NCBI GenBank assembly: GCA_004352715.1
Contig: SCFE01000012.1
Span: 829,261-861,461, forward strand
DNA: 32,201 nt
Reading direction: 5' to 3'
Source of the DNA: Hofstenia miamia
Taxonomy: Eukaryota; Xenacoelomorpha; Acoela
Position 1 is the first letter of the stretch. Every line of letters begins with the position of its first letter. The notes below the pieces were generated by a model, which saw only the letters and a list, made by a program, of their open reading frames with translations, was not told where the DNA came from and did not search any database. The position numbers and the translations under genes were made by a program. Positions 10,203-20,849 of this stretch are shown piece by piece.

Positions 10203-11560
10203 CTAAAATATACTTAGATACACAAAATTACACTCTAATAATGCGCATGCCCGCCAAGTGCCAATAGAATGGGAAAGCAATGTCAAATCAAAACTAGATG
10301 AAATGGTCAAAAATGGGAAATTCAGGGCGCCAGTAAATATTGCATTTTTAATGCTATCTACCCAAAATATAAAAGAAATGTTGCATGGCCGCGCTAGTTT
10401 GGCTTACGCAGATTTTAGTGGAAGCATGTATGTGATTTTTGTTGGTAATAAAACGATGTTGATTTGATAGGATAAATCGTGATCATTAGGGCTTGTCTAA
10501 TCGCATAATCATTCACTTATGTATTTGCTCATACATGTACTAGTAATGGTTTATCTTAATTTAATTTTTGCATGTGAATGAAATAACATATTTTCTAAAA
10601 AGAAAAAATCCAGTTTTTGTTATTTTGATTGTCAAAAAATGTCAAAATTACCATTTTAATTATAAAAAAACATCAAAAAACTTCTTTTAGCAAATTTTAT
10701 ATATATATATTGGAAAAAAACAGCCCTAGTAATCATACAACATTGCGTCAAATAAAGCTTGTTGAATATTATGAACTCTGTTCTCAACTTGTTTTAACCG
10801 TTTTACTCATATAACACTACAAACACGATGACATTTTTTGAAAACATTGTCTAACTACAGTTTATATTACAACAAAAGACCAAATAAAAAATGATTGAAA
10901 TGTCACTTCTTGCCTGTTTTGAAGATGGGTCTCTCCAACGCCACTATATGCGTTAAGAGTAAAAAATGTACTTATTTTGATACAAATAAATGTTTAGTTG
11001 CCTTTACACCTATAGTTCTGAACATGCATTGCTGTAACATGATATGTATGCTTACTCAGTATTTAAGATGATATTTTGTAATATTATTGGCCAATAGCTG
11101 CATTAATATTTATAATTTTTAAGTAGAACAATCGTTTTCATTGGGAGCTATACAATAAGTTAAATGCAATATATGTTATATTACTCTCTTGGTGTATTGA
11201 CTACTAGCAATCCTGGGTTATACAAAAATACTAAAGTAAAATTCAAATCTACTACATCATCATGCAATAGGAAATTGGATTGATAGCTTTCAAGAAAAAA
11301 ATTTAATGTCGGACAGTGCAATTAAATATCCATACTGGTAAACAACAAATGCTGGATCTCTCCACCCAATATGCGTCAAATAGGTTAAACGCAGTGGCAA
11401 CCCTGTTAAAAATTTAAGTTACATTAAAAACAAATCTGCTAAAAATAATAGCTGTTTTGACCCATTGGCCAAGAAAGTTAAACTATGACAGTGCTCCTAA
11501 AAAAACATTTGCTTAAGGCACTTCTCTGATATACACTTTAAATTAATAATGCATGCTTAC
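10203..11560 (-). other. Last intron of INCENP
   Basis: A 1358-base phase-1 intron with donor GTAAGC (11555-11560) and acceptor TTTTAG. On its plus strand it contains a short reverse-transcriptase-like frame (10231-10467). Nothing else recognisable; a few A/T-rich runs, including a short ta repeat near 10699. Confidence 0.75.
10231..10467 (+). pseudogene. Possible Ty3-type reverse transcriptase N-terminal remnant
   Basis: The plus frame reads NAHARQVPIEW then VKSKLDEMVKNGKF. This resembles the segment just before the first reverse transcriptase block of Ty3/gypsy elements (HA.RRVP.A...KV...LDE.V..GI). After that the frame continues to a TGA at 10465-10467 without the expected catalytic blocks, so only a fragment survives, or the likeness is accidental. 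It lies inside the last INCENP intron on the opposite strand. Confidence 0.35.
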
Positions 11561-11690
11561 TAAGACACCACTTGGGGAAACGTTCAGGATGTTTCTTATA
11601 TTCGTTTTCGTCTTCACTGTAATCTTCGTCTATTTCATCGATATTTAAGTTATTTTTTTCAAAGGAATCGTGAAGCTTCACTGACACAGT
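11561..11690 (-). CDS. INCENP: INCENP penultimate exon, start of the IN-box
   Basis: The exon is bounded by acceptor TTCTAG (above 11690) and donor GTAAGC (below 11561), 130 bp, entering in phase 0 and leaving in phase 1. It encodes TVSVKLHDSFEKNN, an acidic run (IDEIDEDYSEDENE) and HPERFPKWCL. In INCENP the acidic segment followed by P-x-W leads into the IN-box (vertebrate form: DDESQPRKPIPTW). The split codon joins the terminal exon to give WCLNANE, so both frame and order agree. Confidence 0.82.
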
Positions 11691-12365
11691 CTAGAAAATG
11701 TTAGAATAACATGAATTCAATGTAAAAAATTAGAAATGAATGTTAAGATTTTGAACGCCTAACATCGTCATTCATGAAATCTGAATAATGGATACTAATG
11801 AATGATTGATAGTTTTATATTATTACTATTGAAGTTTCTTAAGTTCCTAGTGAATTGTATTCTGCATGACAAGCTAATATATTTATAAAGTTTCAGCCAA
11901 ATTGCTCCTCAAACATTGTCTTTTCTACTTCACCATGATATTCTTGTTTAATCAATATGATTAATGATTTGGAAATAAATATTTGTGAAAAATAATACAT
12001 TGATCCTAGTTTCTTGCCATTCATTCACGGCAATTATTAATGAACTGCCCCCGGACGTAGAGTCATAGATGCATTTCAAAATTTAAATTTGGCGATAGGG
12101 TGCTTCTACCATCTGCTTAATGCAAATCATACGTCGTTTTTTTACAACAAAAGCAACTCTAATTTCCTTATGGGCTTCAGAGAGCTAAACATGAATTTAA
12201 TATACCCATCAAAAAGCTTTCTAATGTCTATAGACCTTGGATTTTTTGATCACGGAAAAGGTAGACAACAAGAAATTTGATGCAGAGTATTGAAAAGTAT
12301 CGCATTTACAAAGTAGAAACCTCCAAGCAATCGAAAATAGAAAACAGGACATAAAGTGAACTTAC
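11691..12365 (-). other. INCENP intron (675 bp)
   Basis: Phase-0 intron between donor GTAAGT (12360-12365) and acceptor at 11691-11692. No other feature seen. Confidence 0.7.
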
Positions 12366-12429
12366 TAGATTTTTAGATTTGTCGATTGATTTTTCACCGA
12401 AGACCGTAGCTGACGTTTTGCTTGATGGT
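12366..12429 (-). CDS. INCENP: INCENP internal exon (64 bp)
   Basis: A short exon between acceptor ATTTTAG and a strong donor (CTA|GTAAGT). Its first base completes the codon left by the exon at 13792-13940 (phase 2), and it ends in phase 0, as the next exon needs. The peptide is PSSKTSATVFGEKSIDKSKNL, rich in serine and lysine like the poorly conserved linker of INCENP. On its own it could not be recognised; position and matching phases on both sides make the case. Confidence 0.7.
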
Positions 12430-13791
12430 CTAAAATATATTTATATTAAAATTGCACTGCAGAAGCTCGCTGATGGCCACGGTCATATTTGAATAGATGC
12501 TTTCTGAAAGCTGAAAATAAACTGGGAGAAGAGTAATGGATGATAAAAAACGCAATAGAAAAAATAAATTTTCTCAACTATACATCAATTATTTCATCAA
12601 AAAAACGGATTGTCACAAAAAAGAATGGATGACATCAGAACAACAAATGGGAAAAAAAGCTTTTCCACGAAATCAAGTGCATTAATGTATGTAGTCTACT
12701 TGAAAAAACATTTTATCAACATTTCAAAACATCAGATAAGGGTGACAACATCAAAGAATTGACTTTGAGTTAAAATTTGATTCTTAAGTAAATTCCAAAA
12801 ATAGCGATCATTGGGTTGGGTCGTTCTGGAGTGGGCCAGATTTTAAAAAATACTATCTGCGTTGGTGTCGTTTTTAGTAAAAGCCGTTTGAGACAGTAAA
12901 ATATAATTGTTGTGCTTCACTTATCAAATATATCAAACAATTACACAAGTAATATAATTAGGACACGCAAAAGTCCTTAAATTAATCTTACATTATTGGA
13001 ATAGATTGTCCAGGATGCTTAAATTCTATGTATTAGCACCGCTGTATGTAAGTAGTAATCATTAGGTCGTACAATGTTATACTGTTCATAATTTCCATGT
13101 GTAGAAAATATTTTGCTACTTTGTCATAACAAAATGGATGCGGGTAATATTCATATAGACAGATTTTTTCACAATATATTTTAGATAACCATTATTGCCG
13201 TTACGTATTATTTTTTATGTTAGTGCGTGCATAAAATGTATTGAAACACTTCGGAAATCATTCGTTCAGGAAAAGATGATTCTATAAAGTTAAGTCCAAA
13301 TGACACCTAGTTACGCTTGGAAGTACAATTTTGAAATACCCTGTTTTCCAAAATTAGGTAAAACGGTGGCCCGCACTTAGATCAGCAGTTAATATTTTTC
13401 GCTCCAAGCCCACGTGAAACGACCCTTTCCCGCAGAAGTAAATGATTCATGAAAGATTAAGATCTTCCCAATTCCGTTTTCAGCAAATACTGCAAAATAT
13501 AACGACCAAATTAATGTACTTCACATTCCTCAAATTTAAGTTACAAGTGTCAATCAAAATTAACATACTTCAACAATTGATGAAAACAAAACTACCGTTA
13601 ACGTTTTGATTATGAAAATTAAGTTTTACACAACTTTAAAAGTTGTACCCCTAATTGCACATACATTGTCAGCCGCCCTGACCTTACCAGCCCAACACTT
13701 GAATAGGTAAACTGCTGAAGAAATGTTTTGAAATTGCAAACTTAAACAAGTAAGTAGAACTCTGTTACTAAAATATTTTCAAACATTATAC
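12430..13791 (-). other. INCENP intron (1362 bp)
   Basis: Phase-2 intron with donor GTATAA at the upper end and acceptor ATTTTAG at the lower end. I found no convincing exon or known element in it. Confidence 0.65.
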
Positions 13792-13940
13792 ATTAATAAT
13801 TGTTTCGGCTTGGAGGCTGTCCCAGGTTTAGGAGTGGAAATAATATTGCTTTTCGTAGGTGTTACAAAGGTGTTCTTTTTAACTGAAACAGAATTGATCT
13901 TCGGTACATTAACTGCTGGTCTTAACTTCTTCTCAGTCAT
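13792..13940 (-). CDS. INCENP: INCENP internal exon, basic proline/serine-rich linker
   Basis: A 149-bp exon between acceptor ATATTTAG and donor GTATAA. It starts in phase 0 with MTEKKLRPAVNVPKIN and continues with KKNTFVTPTKSN and STPKPGTASKPKQ, leaving two bases that combine with the next exon. Low-complexity S/T/P/K linkers of this kind lie between the helical region and the IN-box of INCENP. The first codon is ATG, but the strong acceptor directly before it argues for an internal exon rather than a start. Confidence 0.72.
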
Positions 13941-14164
13941 CTAAATATTCAAATTAAAAGGTTTTTGTTTTAAACAAAAAAATTAAATTAAAATGTGTTA
14001 GGAATTGAAAAAACATTCTACACAAAATAATGAACGTTTTGTTAAGTAGGAATGCAGCTCAATTGCAAATTAACAATAAATTATAAATAGCTTGATTTCT
14101 ATACAGCAGGTAACGTTGTTAATATGCGCATTGACTGTTTTAAAGCTTGTTTGAATATAAATCC

Positions 14165-15249
14165 AATGGGTGTATTTGCTAATGCACGCGAGCGGCGACC
14201 GAATAATTCCGACTGTATTAGTTAATTCACCATTCTTAAATTCTATTTGCTAACGACGCTCGCGCCAACCATTCCAAATGATTTAGTCGTAATTATAACT
14301 GTAAACTTCACGAGTGTTTGTATGCTTGCCTGTATTTTTAATTTGTAACAGACATTTAAAATTTTCCTAAAACCAATAAAACAGTATATCAAGTACACTA
14401 GCTGAATTATTGCATTATATTTTATATAGTTATATTTTACTTTGATAAATTTTTGAAGTGTTTAATCAAAATTAAAAAAAAATTAAGCATTGGAATTAAC
14501 AAATGCAATTAGTTGTTGTCTTTTAAAAGTTCCATCTCTTTCAATCGTTAATCTTGCTGTCTTTAATTTTGAATTAAATGTAAACTCCTCGCGACTTTTC
14601 ACACATGACTCTTTTATTGGGGTAATACACCATGTTTTACAACAATATCCAGTGTCATCTAGTATATGTGTACCGTCTGGTATTATATTATTTGGGTTAA
14701 AAAATAATGGGTCATTATCAAGCACACGCTGATCATGACAAGTCCCGGCCATCCAGTGTAGACATGCGTAAAGCTCATATCGTCTCTACAAATCGCCAAA
14801 AATTGCAATGCATAAAAAATAAATTATTTTAAATTTCACTTGGTTTATCTACTACAAATAAATATATTTTAGAGAAAAAAACACTAGGAAATTTGAAAAA
14901 AATGTCGAACGAATTCGGAATAGGCCTATTCTTCAAAAAAATATTCGAACTTGAATCGCAAATATTCGAACTCGCTCCGAGTAACTCGAATTCAATTCCA
15001 AAAGTTTGAGTACGACTATATTATTGGTCGGTTGGCCAATAGCGTTGAATTAGCAAATGAAATCCGCGGGCACTATTTGTACGAGTGTATGTTAACAAAT
15101 ACAGTTGGCCAACCGGCTACGCGAGTTTGAATTAACTAATACATTCCAACCGGCGGTTTCAGTTAATCCTTCTTAAGGAGACTTGGCCGCGCGCGGTTTC
15201 AATAGTTGGCCAACCGGCGACGAGCGTGCAATTAGCAAATACGCCCAAT
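14165..15249 (-). mobile_element. PIF/Harbinger derivative, left arm of an inverted pair
   Basis: Bounded by inverted repeats that start ATTGGG(T/C)GTATTTGCTAA and continue with GCACGC-rich subterminal sequence (14165 rightwards, 15249 leftwards). The 1085-bp arm is the inverted counterpart of 15365-16647. It contains a transposase fragment on the minus strand. Subterminal DNA repeats the words ttggccaaccgg and attaactaatac. I see no convincing 3-bp target duplication. Confidence 0.75.
14483..14783 (-). pseudogene. Harbinger transposase fragment with a 201-bp internal deletion
   Basis: The minus strand carries the same exon as 15829-16305: acceptor ATTTGTAG, then RRYELYACLHW, MAGTCHDQRVLDND, PDGTHILDDTGY and TARLTIER, then a direct jump to DGTFKRQQ. 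The jump removes 201 bp (equivalent to 16079-16279), including most of the helix after the catalytic Glu (AFGLLKGRF) and the HNICI block. A 3-bp word (gag) is shared at both breakpoints, as in microhomology-mediated deletion. The deletion is in frame, and the frame continues past the partner's stop to end VNSNA. It cannot encode a functional transposase. Confidence 0.8.
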
Positions 15250-15364
15250 GTTTATACAATTATCGCACGTTTGGTATCACCCAGTGGTGGTAATCAATAA
15301 TTGAAAAAAGGATGATCAAAATTTAGAAACACTTTTATTGTGATATGTTTTGTAACAGTACCAC
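15250..15364. other. Spacer between the two Harbinger arms
   Basis: A 115-bp non-repeated loop at the centre of the large inverted repeat; no feature seen. Confidence 0.7.
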
Positions 15365-16647
15365 AATGGGCGGATTTGCTAATTGCACGCTCGTCGCCGG
15401 TTGACCAACTATTGAAACCGCGCGCGGCCAAGTCTACTGAAGAAGGATTAACTGAAGCCGCCGGTTGGAATGTATTAGTTAATTCAAACTAGCGTAGCCG
15501 GTTCGCCAACTCTATTTGTTAATATACACTCGTACAAATAGTGCCCGCGGATTTCATTTGCTAATTCAACGCTATTGGCCAACCGACCAATAATATAGTC
15601 GTACTCAAACTTTTGGAATTGAATTCGAGTTACAAGGAGCAAGTTCGAATATTTGCGATTTAAGTTCGAATATTTTTTGGAAGAATAGGCCTATTCCGAA
15701 TTCGTTCCACATTTTTTTCAAATTTCCTAGTGTTTTTTTCTCTAAAATATATTTATTTGTAGTAGATAAACCAAGTGTAATTTAAAATAATTTATTTTTT
15801 ATGCATTGCAATTGTTGGCGATTTGTAGAGAAGATATGAGCTTTACGCATGTCTACTCTGGATGGCCGGGACTTGTCATGATCAGCGTGTGCTTGATAAT
15901 GACGCATTATTTTTTAACCCAAACAATATAATACCAGACGGTACACATATACTAGGTGACACTGGATATTGTTGTAAAACATGGTGTATTACCCCAATAA
16001 AAGAGTCATGTGTGAAAAGTCGCGAGGAGTTTACATTTAATTCAAAATTAAAGACAGCAAGATTAACGATTGAAAGAGCTTTTGGTCTTTTAAAAGGTCG
16101 CTTTATAAGACTAAGGTACTGCATTGATGCCATGTCAGACAAGCGAATTGTGAACATTATCTTAGCTAGCACTGTTATCCACAACATATGCATTTGGCAA
16201 AAAGATGATATTGAAAAATACATTTGTGACACAGAAGAAAATGATGATTATTGCAATACATCTTCTGAAAATAATCGAGATGGAACTTTTAAAAGACAAC
16301 AATGAATTCATTTGTTAATTCCAATGCTTAATTTTTTTTTAATTTTGATTAAACACTTCAAAAATTTATCAAAGTAAAATATAACTATATAAAATATAAT
16401 GCAATAATTCAGCTAATGTACTTAATGTAGTGCTTTATTGGTTTTACGAAAATTTTAAATGTCTTACAAATTAAAAATACAGGCAAGCATACAAACACTC
16501 GTGAAGTTTACAATTATAATTACGACTAAATCATTTGGAATGGTTGGCGCGAGCGTCATTAGCAAATAGAATTTAAGAGTGTTGAATTAACTAATACAGT
16601 CAGAATTATTCGGTCTCCGCTCGCGTGCTTTAGCAAATACACCCAAT
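15365..16647 (+). mobile_element. PIF/Harbinger derivative, right arm of an inverted pair
   Basis: A 1283-bp unit bounded by inverted repeats (left end at 15365, AATGGGCGGATTTGCTAA; right end at 16647). It is the longer arm of the palindrome and carries a partial transposase exon. The 5' exon(s) with the first catalytic Asp are absent: the 460 bp before the exon is subterminal repeat DNA. So even the longer arm is a non-autonomous, internally deleted derivative. Confidence 0.78.
15829..16305 (+). pseudogene. Harbinger (DDE_Tnp_4) transposase 3' exon
   Basis: The exon starts after acceptor ATTTGTAG (ends 15828) with RRYELYACLLW and MAGTCHDQRVLDND, matching the family pattern G(S/T).HD.RVL. 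It continues with PDGTHILGDTGY (the second catalytic Asp), then TARLTIERAFGLLKGRF (the catalytic Glu), and IVNIILASTVIHNICI. It ends in TGA at 16303-16305. The spacing between this Asp and Glu is 37 residues, within the range of PIF/Harbinger nucleases. The ATG at 15862 is probably internal to the exon, not a start. The upstream exon with the first Asp and the companion Myb-like gene are not present, so it is a remnant although this exon has no stop or frameshift. Confidence 0.88.
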
Positions 16648-16711
16648 AGAGTACAAATAAAATAGTTTTGCACTTAATTTTTCCCAAATACGCAATGTTG
16701 AGTAGACCAAC

Positions 16712-16718
16712 AATAAGG
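16712..16718. repeat. Target-site duplication of P element A (left)
   Basis: aataagg directly before the left inverted repeat, repeated at 20850-20856 directly after the right one. The next base, c, is also shared (16719 is the first base of the inverted repeat; 20857 follows the duplication), so an 8-bp duplication is possible. Confidence 0.75.
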
Positions 16719-16873
16719 CGCGGACTCCGAGGTAAACAACATCTGGACAGGAAGTGAATTTCAATGCTTTCATTTAATCGATCCAAGTGAGGCGTAGAAA
16801 TTTCATTTACCCGCGGTTATTTCTATTCGCTTGTTCATTGTAGCCACTCTAGTTCTTTCTGCAAATGGTCAAN

Positions 16874-17648
16874 ATCTTGAAAATGAAAAAATTCCTAATT
16901 CAAAGTTTGATGATTTGCTAACTAAATCTGGCCAAATTTCCAAAGTTTCGGAGATTTTGAACATTTGGTCACGCATTAATTCGTTTAATCGTAAAGAGTT
17001 ATTTGATAGTTGTTTGGAAGATATTTATTCACATGCTCTCAAAGACCTTGACACTGTTTGTGAATTTATGGATGATGATCTCACAAAAAAAGATTAGTTT
17101 TTTTAATGAGCAGTTGCATTTTGTTATGCACACTCACTTCAATCGTAGATATTCCACTTTTCTAATAACCTTCAGCTACATTCTATACTCCCATAGTAGG
17201 GCAGCTTATCAGTTTTTATATGACGAAGATATATTAGCAATTCCTTCTGTAAGATATCTTCGTCGTTTAAGTAAAGGGATTAATGATATGGACAACAAAA
17301 CTTACTTGCTTTCTCGAGCTGCCGCCTTGGATTCTTCTAAGTAGTAACATTAATTGGTGATGAAATTTATTCTGCCCAAAGATGTGAAGTATACAATGTA
17401 CCTCTACATGATTTGCATTAAGCATTTCGAGATGTAGTAGGAATGATTCCTTGCAATAAACTTGATTCAGACTCGTTATTCAGTTAGTTTTTTAATGTGT
17501 TTATGTTTGTTTGTTTATGTGGGTTTTGCATTGTTGCTACTATTTTTGACAATCATGCTGTTAATCAGAGTTTTTATCAAAAACTTTCATTGAACAATCT
17601 AAAGCCATTAGTGTCATTGGATAGTTTTGGATTTGATCGTGTGTCTAT
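16874..17648 (+). pseudogene. Decayed duplicate of the P transposase middle region
   Basis: This block repeats the element A coding region from LENEKIPNSKFDDLLT through the coiled, charged segment (SEILNIWSRIN, DTVCEFMDDDLTKK), then YSHSRAAYQF, IPSVRYLRRLSKG, GDEIYSAQRC and IFDNHAVNQSF, ending at FDRVSI. It has a frameshift in a seven-A run near 17086-17092, a 4-bp deletion near 17339 that creates a double stop, and a patch at 17387-17424 replaced by sequence copied from further downstream. It is joined in frame to the THAP exon at 17649. It supplies the only view of the 316 bp missing from the better copy at the N at 18881. Confidence 0.8.
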
Positions 17649-17821
17649 TTTCCATTCTTTTCCTCTAAAGAATCCTGAAATGCTGACTAAATGGATGCAT
17701 GCTTTACCCAGAAGTAATTTTCAGCCAACTAAATACAGTCGTTTGTGCAGCAAGCATTTTAATAATAAAGACTTCAAGTCGCAAAGAACAGATGCACTAA
17801 GCAGAAGACGCATTAAGCGAG
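17649..17821 (+). CDS. P element A transposase, THAP-domain exon (5' truncated)
   Basis: THAP domains are zinc-binding C2CH DNA-binding modules at the N-terminus of P-element transposases. This exon reads FHSFPLKNPEMLTKW, then QPTKYSRLCSKHF and NKDF. That gives the F-P motif, the conserved Trp and the C-x2-H half of the zinc site. The first two cysteines would be upstream and are missing at the junction with the decayed block. It ends RRRIKRG at a strong donor (G|GTAAGT, exon end 17821), leaving in phase 1. The start of the exon is the rearrangement junction, not a splice site. Confidence 0.8.
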
Positions 17822-18435
17822 GTAAGTCCTTTACTCAACTTCACCATGAATTGTAGTTTTAAATGATTATACATTAGGATTAATTGGTATTACTTCGAAA
17901 AATGAAATATTCATATTATAGATATGTTTGTCATTGATGTTTGTTATTGTATTGCAATACTATATTTTGCGAAAATTAATTTTTTGCAAAAAAAGTTAAT
18001 TAAAATTATTTTAGTTTATAAATATTAATATTTCATCAGTTGTTTGTTTATTTATAAGGTTGATATCCCAAAGTTTTTATTGGTATTGAGGAAAACTGAG
18101 ACTTCCAAATGTACGGGTAAAAGCCTTAGCCTTTGTCAATAGTCTCTAAAATTATATCATTTCACTGAATAATTCAAGTTTGAATTTTTACGCTATTTAT
18201 AAATATCAGAAGGTTTTTAAAGAATAATTGGGTTCAAACAATAAATATTTTAAATTATTTTAGTTCTACAATACGTTATTGTTAATGTTTTATTGCAATT
18301 ATTTTTCCAGCAGTTTCTTGACATCCCTGATTATTCTCTTTTTCATGCACATGATATGTATGTATATTTATTGGGTATTCAAATTTGATGAAGTATTCAA
18401 TAATTTCTTAATGTTGTTTAGTAAATTAAACTTAG
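17822..18435 (+). other. Intron inside the THAP domain of P element A
   Basis: A 614-bp phase-1 intron: donor GTAAGT at 17822, acceptor AAACTTAG ending at 18435. Joining the exons gives KRGNLVNRLLKPSAIPSHF, restoring the THAP C-terminal motif (AVPTIF-like), so the splice is well supported. Confidence 0.75.
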
Positions 18436-18880
18436 GCAATTTGGTGAATCGTTTATTGAAGCCATCAGCTATTCCTTCTCACTTTCCCAACCTTCCTCAA
18501 TATCTAAGCAAGAAGCAACATTGTGAAAGACCTACGAAGTCATCGTCTGCTGAAACTAGATTTCGTATTCAATCGAATACTCAAGAAGCTGTTAATACAA
18601 CATTTTTAAGTACTGATAATATTTCGAATTTGGAAGATTTAATTGAAAAGCTTTCTACCTCTAAATTGCCATCTGGATTTAATATTTGTAAGCTTCCTTC
18701 AGAAAGCTTACATTCTGAATGTTCAATTTTGATTTTACGTTTTGCTCTTTTGAATCCAGACTTAAAACCTAATATTTCACATTCATTATTAGTTTCATAT
18801 AATCAAAATACAATTTCGTTTGTTGCATATCTTGAAAATGAAAAAATTCCTAATTCAAAGTTTGATGATTTGCTAACTAA
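18436..18880 (+). CDS. P element A transposase, THAP end and linker exon
   Basis: Begins with NLVNRLLKPSAIPSHF, the distal THAP motif, and continues with a polar linker (KKQHCERPTKSSSAE, STDNISNLEDLIEKL) and a segment ending LENEKIPNSKFDDLLT at the contig join. There are no stops. The last 48 bases repeat the start of the block at 16874, so the true continuation is the sequence seen at 16922-17235. That piece (about 316 bp) is missing here because of the join. Confidence 0.75.
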
Positions 18881-18881
18881 N

Positions 18882-20661
18882 AGCAATTCCTTCTGTAAGA
18901 TATCTTCGTCGTTTAAGTAAAGGGATTAATGGTATGGACAACAAAACTTACTTGCTTTCTCGAGCTGCCGCCTTGGATTCTTCTGAAAAAGTAGTAACAT
19001 TAATTGGTGATGAAGTTTATTCTGCCCAAAGATGTGAATATTCTACAAGTGGTTTGTTTGGTTTAACATCTTCTGGTGATCTTGCAAGAACATTGCAATG
19101 TTTCATGATCTCATCTTGTTCATCGAATTTTCGAGATGTAGTAGGAATGATTCCTTGCAATAAACTTGATTCAGACTCGTTATTGAGATTATTTTTGGAC
19201 GTGTTCAAGTTTGTTTTGGAATGTGGATTTTGCATTGTTGCTACTATTTTTGACAATCATGCTGTTAATCAGAGTTTTTATCAAAAACTTTCATTGAACA
19301 ATCTAAAGCCATTAGTGTCATTGGATAGTTTTGGATTTGATCGTGTGTCTATACATATCTTATTTGATCCCATTCATAATATTAAAAACATCTATAATGT
19401 TTTTCAAAGAAAAGGTACCTTTACGTGCCCACCTTTTCAAAATAATCCATCCTTTACTGCTAATTTTTCTCATATTCAAAAGTTATTTGAAATTGAAAAA
19501 TGTTCTCCATTAAAGATTGCTCATAAGTTAACTTTGGAATGTTTTAATCCGAGAAGTATACAACGTACCTCTACACGATTTGCATTAAGCATTTTTTCTG
19601 AAAGCATACTTGCAGTGTTAAAATATTTTAATATTGCAAATGACTGCAACTGGGATGGTACAATTACTTTTGTTGAAATAATTTTAAATTTGTGGAATAT
19701 TTGGAATGTCAAGACGCCATTCAAAGGATTACATTGTCAATCTTCATTTAGTGATCCTATTCGAGATGTTAGTGATGGAAACTTACATTATTTAGCTGAT
19801 ATTTCCAATTGGTTAGAAATTTGGCAAAATTCATTAGCTTACAACAAAAAGTTAACTGGTGAAACCTTTTTGGCTGTCAACTTAACATGTAAAAGCTTAG
19901 TTTTGTTGTCACAATTTTTGCTTGAAGTGAAAGGCTTCCAATACGTCTTATTAGGAAAAATGCAATCTGATTATTTAGAAGGTCGGTTCTCCAGATATAG
20001 GCAAGAATCAGGAGGCAATTACTATGTTTCTGTTAAACAAATGTTTGAAACAGAAAAGAAAATTAAAGTAGTATCTCTGTTAAAAAATTGTGGCATTGAT
20101 TTAAGAGATTGCGATCAGTTTTCAAATGATGAAAAAATGGAAAAAGGAAATGATGCAACTTTCATTGATATTGCTTCTTTATTTGACAATTTTTCTTATG
20201 ATGAACTTTCTGTTAACATGAAAAACATATCGTATTATGTTTCAGGATATATTTCATTCTCCATGTCTAAGCTTACCCTGTGTTCAGAATGTCAAAAGAA
20301 CTTGAAGGAAAATTGCACAGAAGAGGTTAATGAAAATTACGATGACTATCTAACTTTAATTGATCGTGGCGGACTTACGAGGCCATCAGTCTTTGTTTTT
20401 AGTACTGTCTGTTTTGCTCTTTCGGTTTTTTCATACATTAAAGAAGATTCCTATATTTTTACAAGAGTAATGAACAATTCCCGATATCCAAATGTTGAAT
20501 TTAATGCAATTTGCAAGCAACTGTTGCCTGATGATTTAAAATACCTCTCACAAAAAAGCTGTAATGTGTGCTCTTCTAAATATTTTGATGTTGTATTGAA
20601 AAGGGCGTTTAATTGTTTTTTAAAAAATTTTGTAAAGGAAAAAATAGCACTGTTCTTGTAA
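18882..20661 (+). CDS. P element A transposase, catalytic region, uninterrupted
   Basis: P-type transposases are RNase H-like DDE enzymes with a GTP-binding insertion. The frame is open from the contig join to TAA at 20659-20661. Counting from the ATG at 18934, it shows GDEVYSAQRCEY with Asp26, IFDNHAVNQSFY with Asp107, FDPIHNIKNIYN (144-155), a long insertion, then YLEGRFSRYRQESGG with Glu349, YYVSGYI and the family hallmark RGGLTRPS (478-485). Cysteine pairs near 450-453 (C-x2-C) and 562-565 follow. All three expected acidic residues are present and there is no stop or frameshift, so this part may be functional. The ATG at 18934 is internal; translation should start in the THAP exon region. 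Confidence 0.88.
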
Positions 20662-20849
20662 ATAATTTGCGAAAATTAAATAAGCTTACATGGATATTTA
20701 TATTTTAATATATTCACTAAATTTTGATGAACCACCTTGTTTGTAATATATTTATAATTGAAGTAAAACCAAACAAAAACGATGGCCTCAGATGGATCAG
20801 CTTTAAATGTTCACTTCCAGTCCAGATGTTGTTTATCTTGGAGTCCGCG

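Larger units (their letters stand above)
16719..20849 (+). mobile_element. P element A (THAP-type transposon)
   Basis: The ends are inverted repeats of about 40 bp with three mismatches: 16719-16758 (CGCGGACTCCGAGGTAAACA...) and the complement of 20810-20849. Flanks repeat aataagg(c), close to the 8-bp duplication typical of P elements. Inside, on the plus strand, are a THAP-domain exon, a linker exon and a complete P-type catalytic domain. The interior is assembled from contigs joined by single Ns at 16873 and 18881. The segment 16874-17648 duplicates central coding sequence in a decayed form and stands before the THAP exon, which cannot be the natural order. Confidence 0.85.

Noticed and set aside
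12089-12280. 63-codon plus-strand frame in the INCENP intron
   Set aside because: Composition typical of random AT-rich DNA and no recognisable motif.
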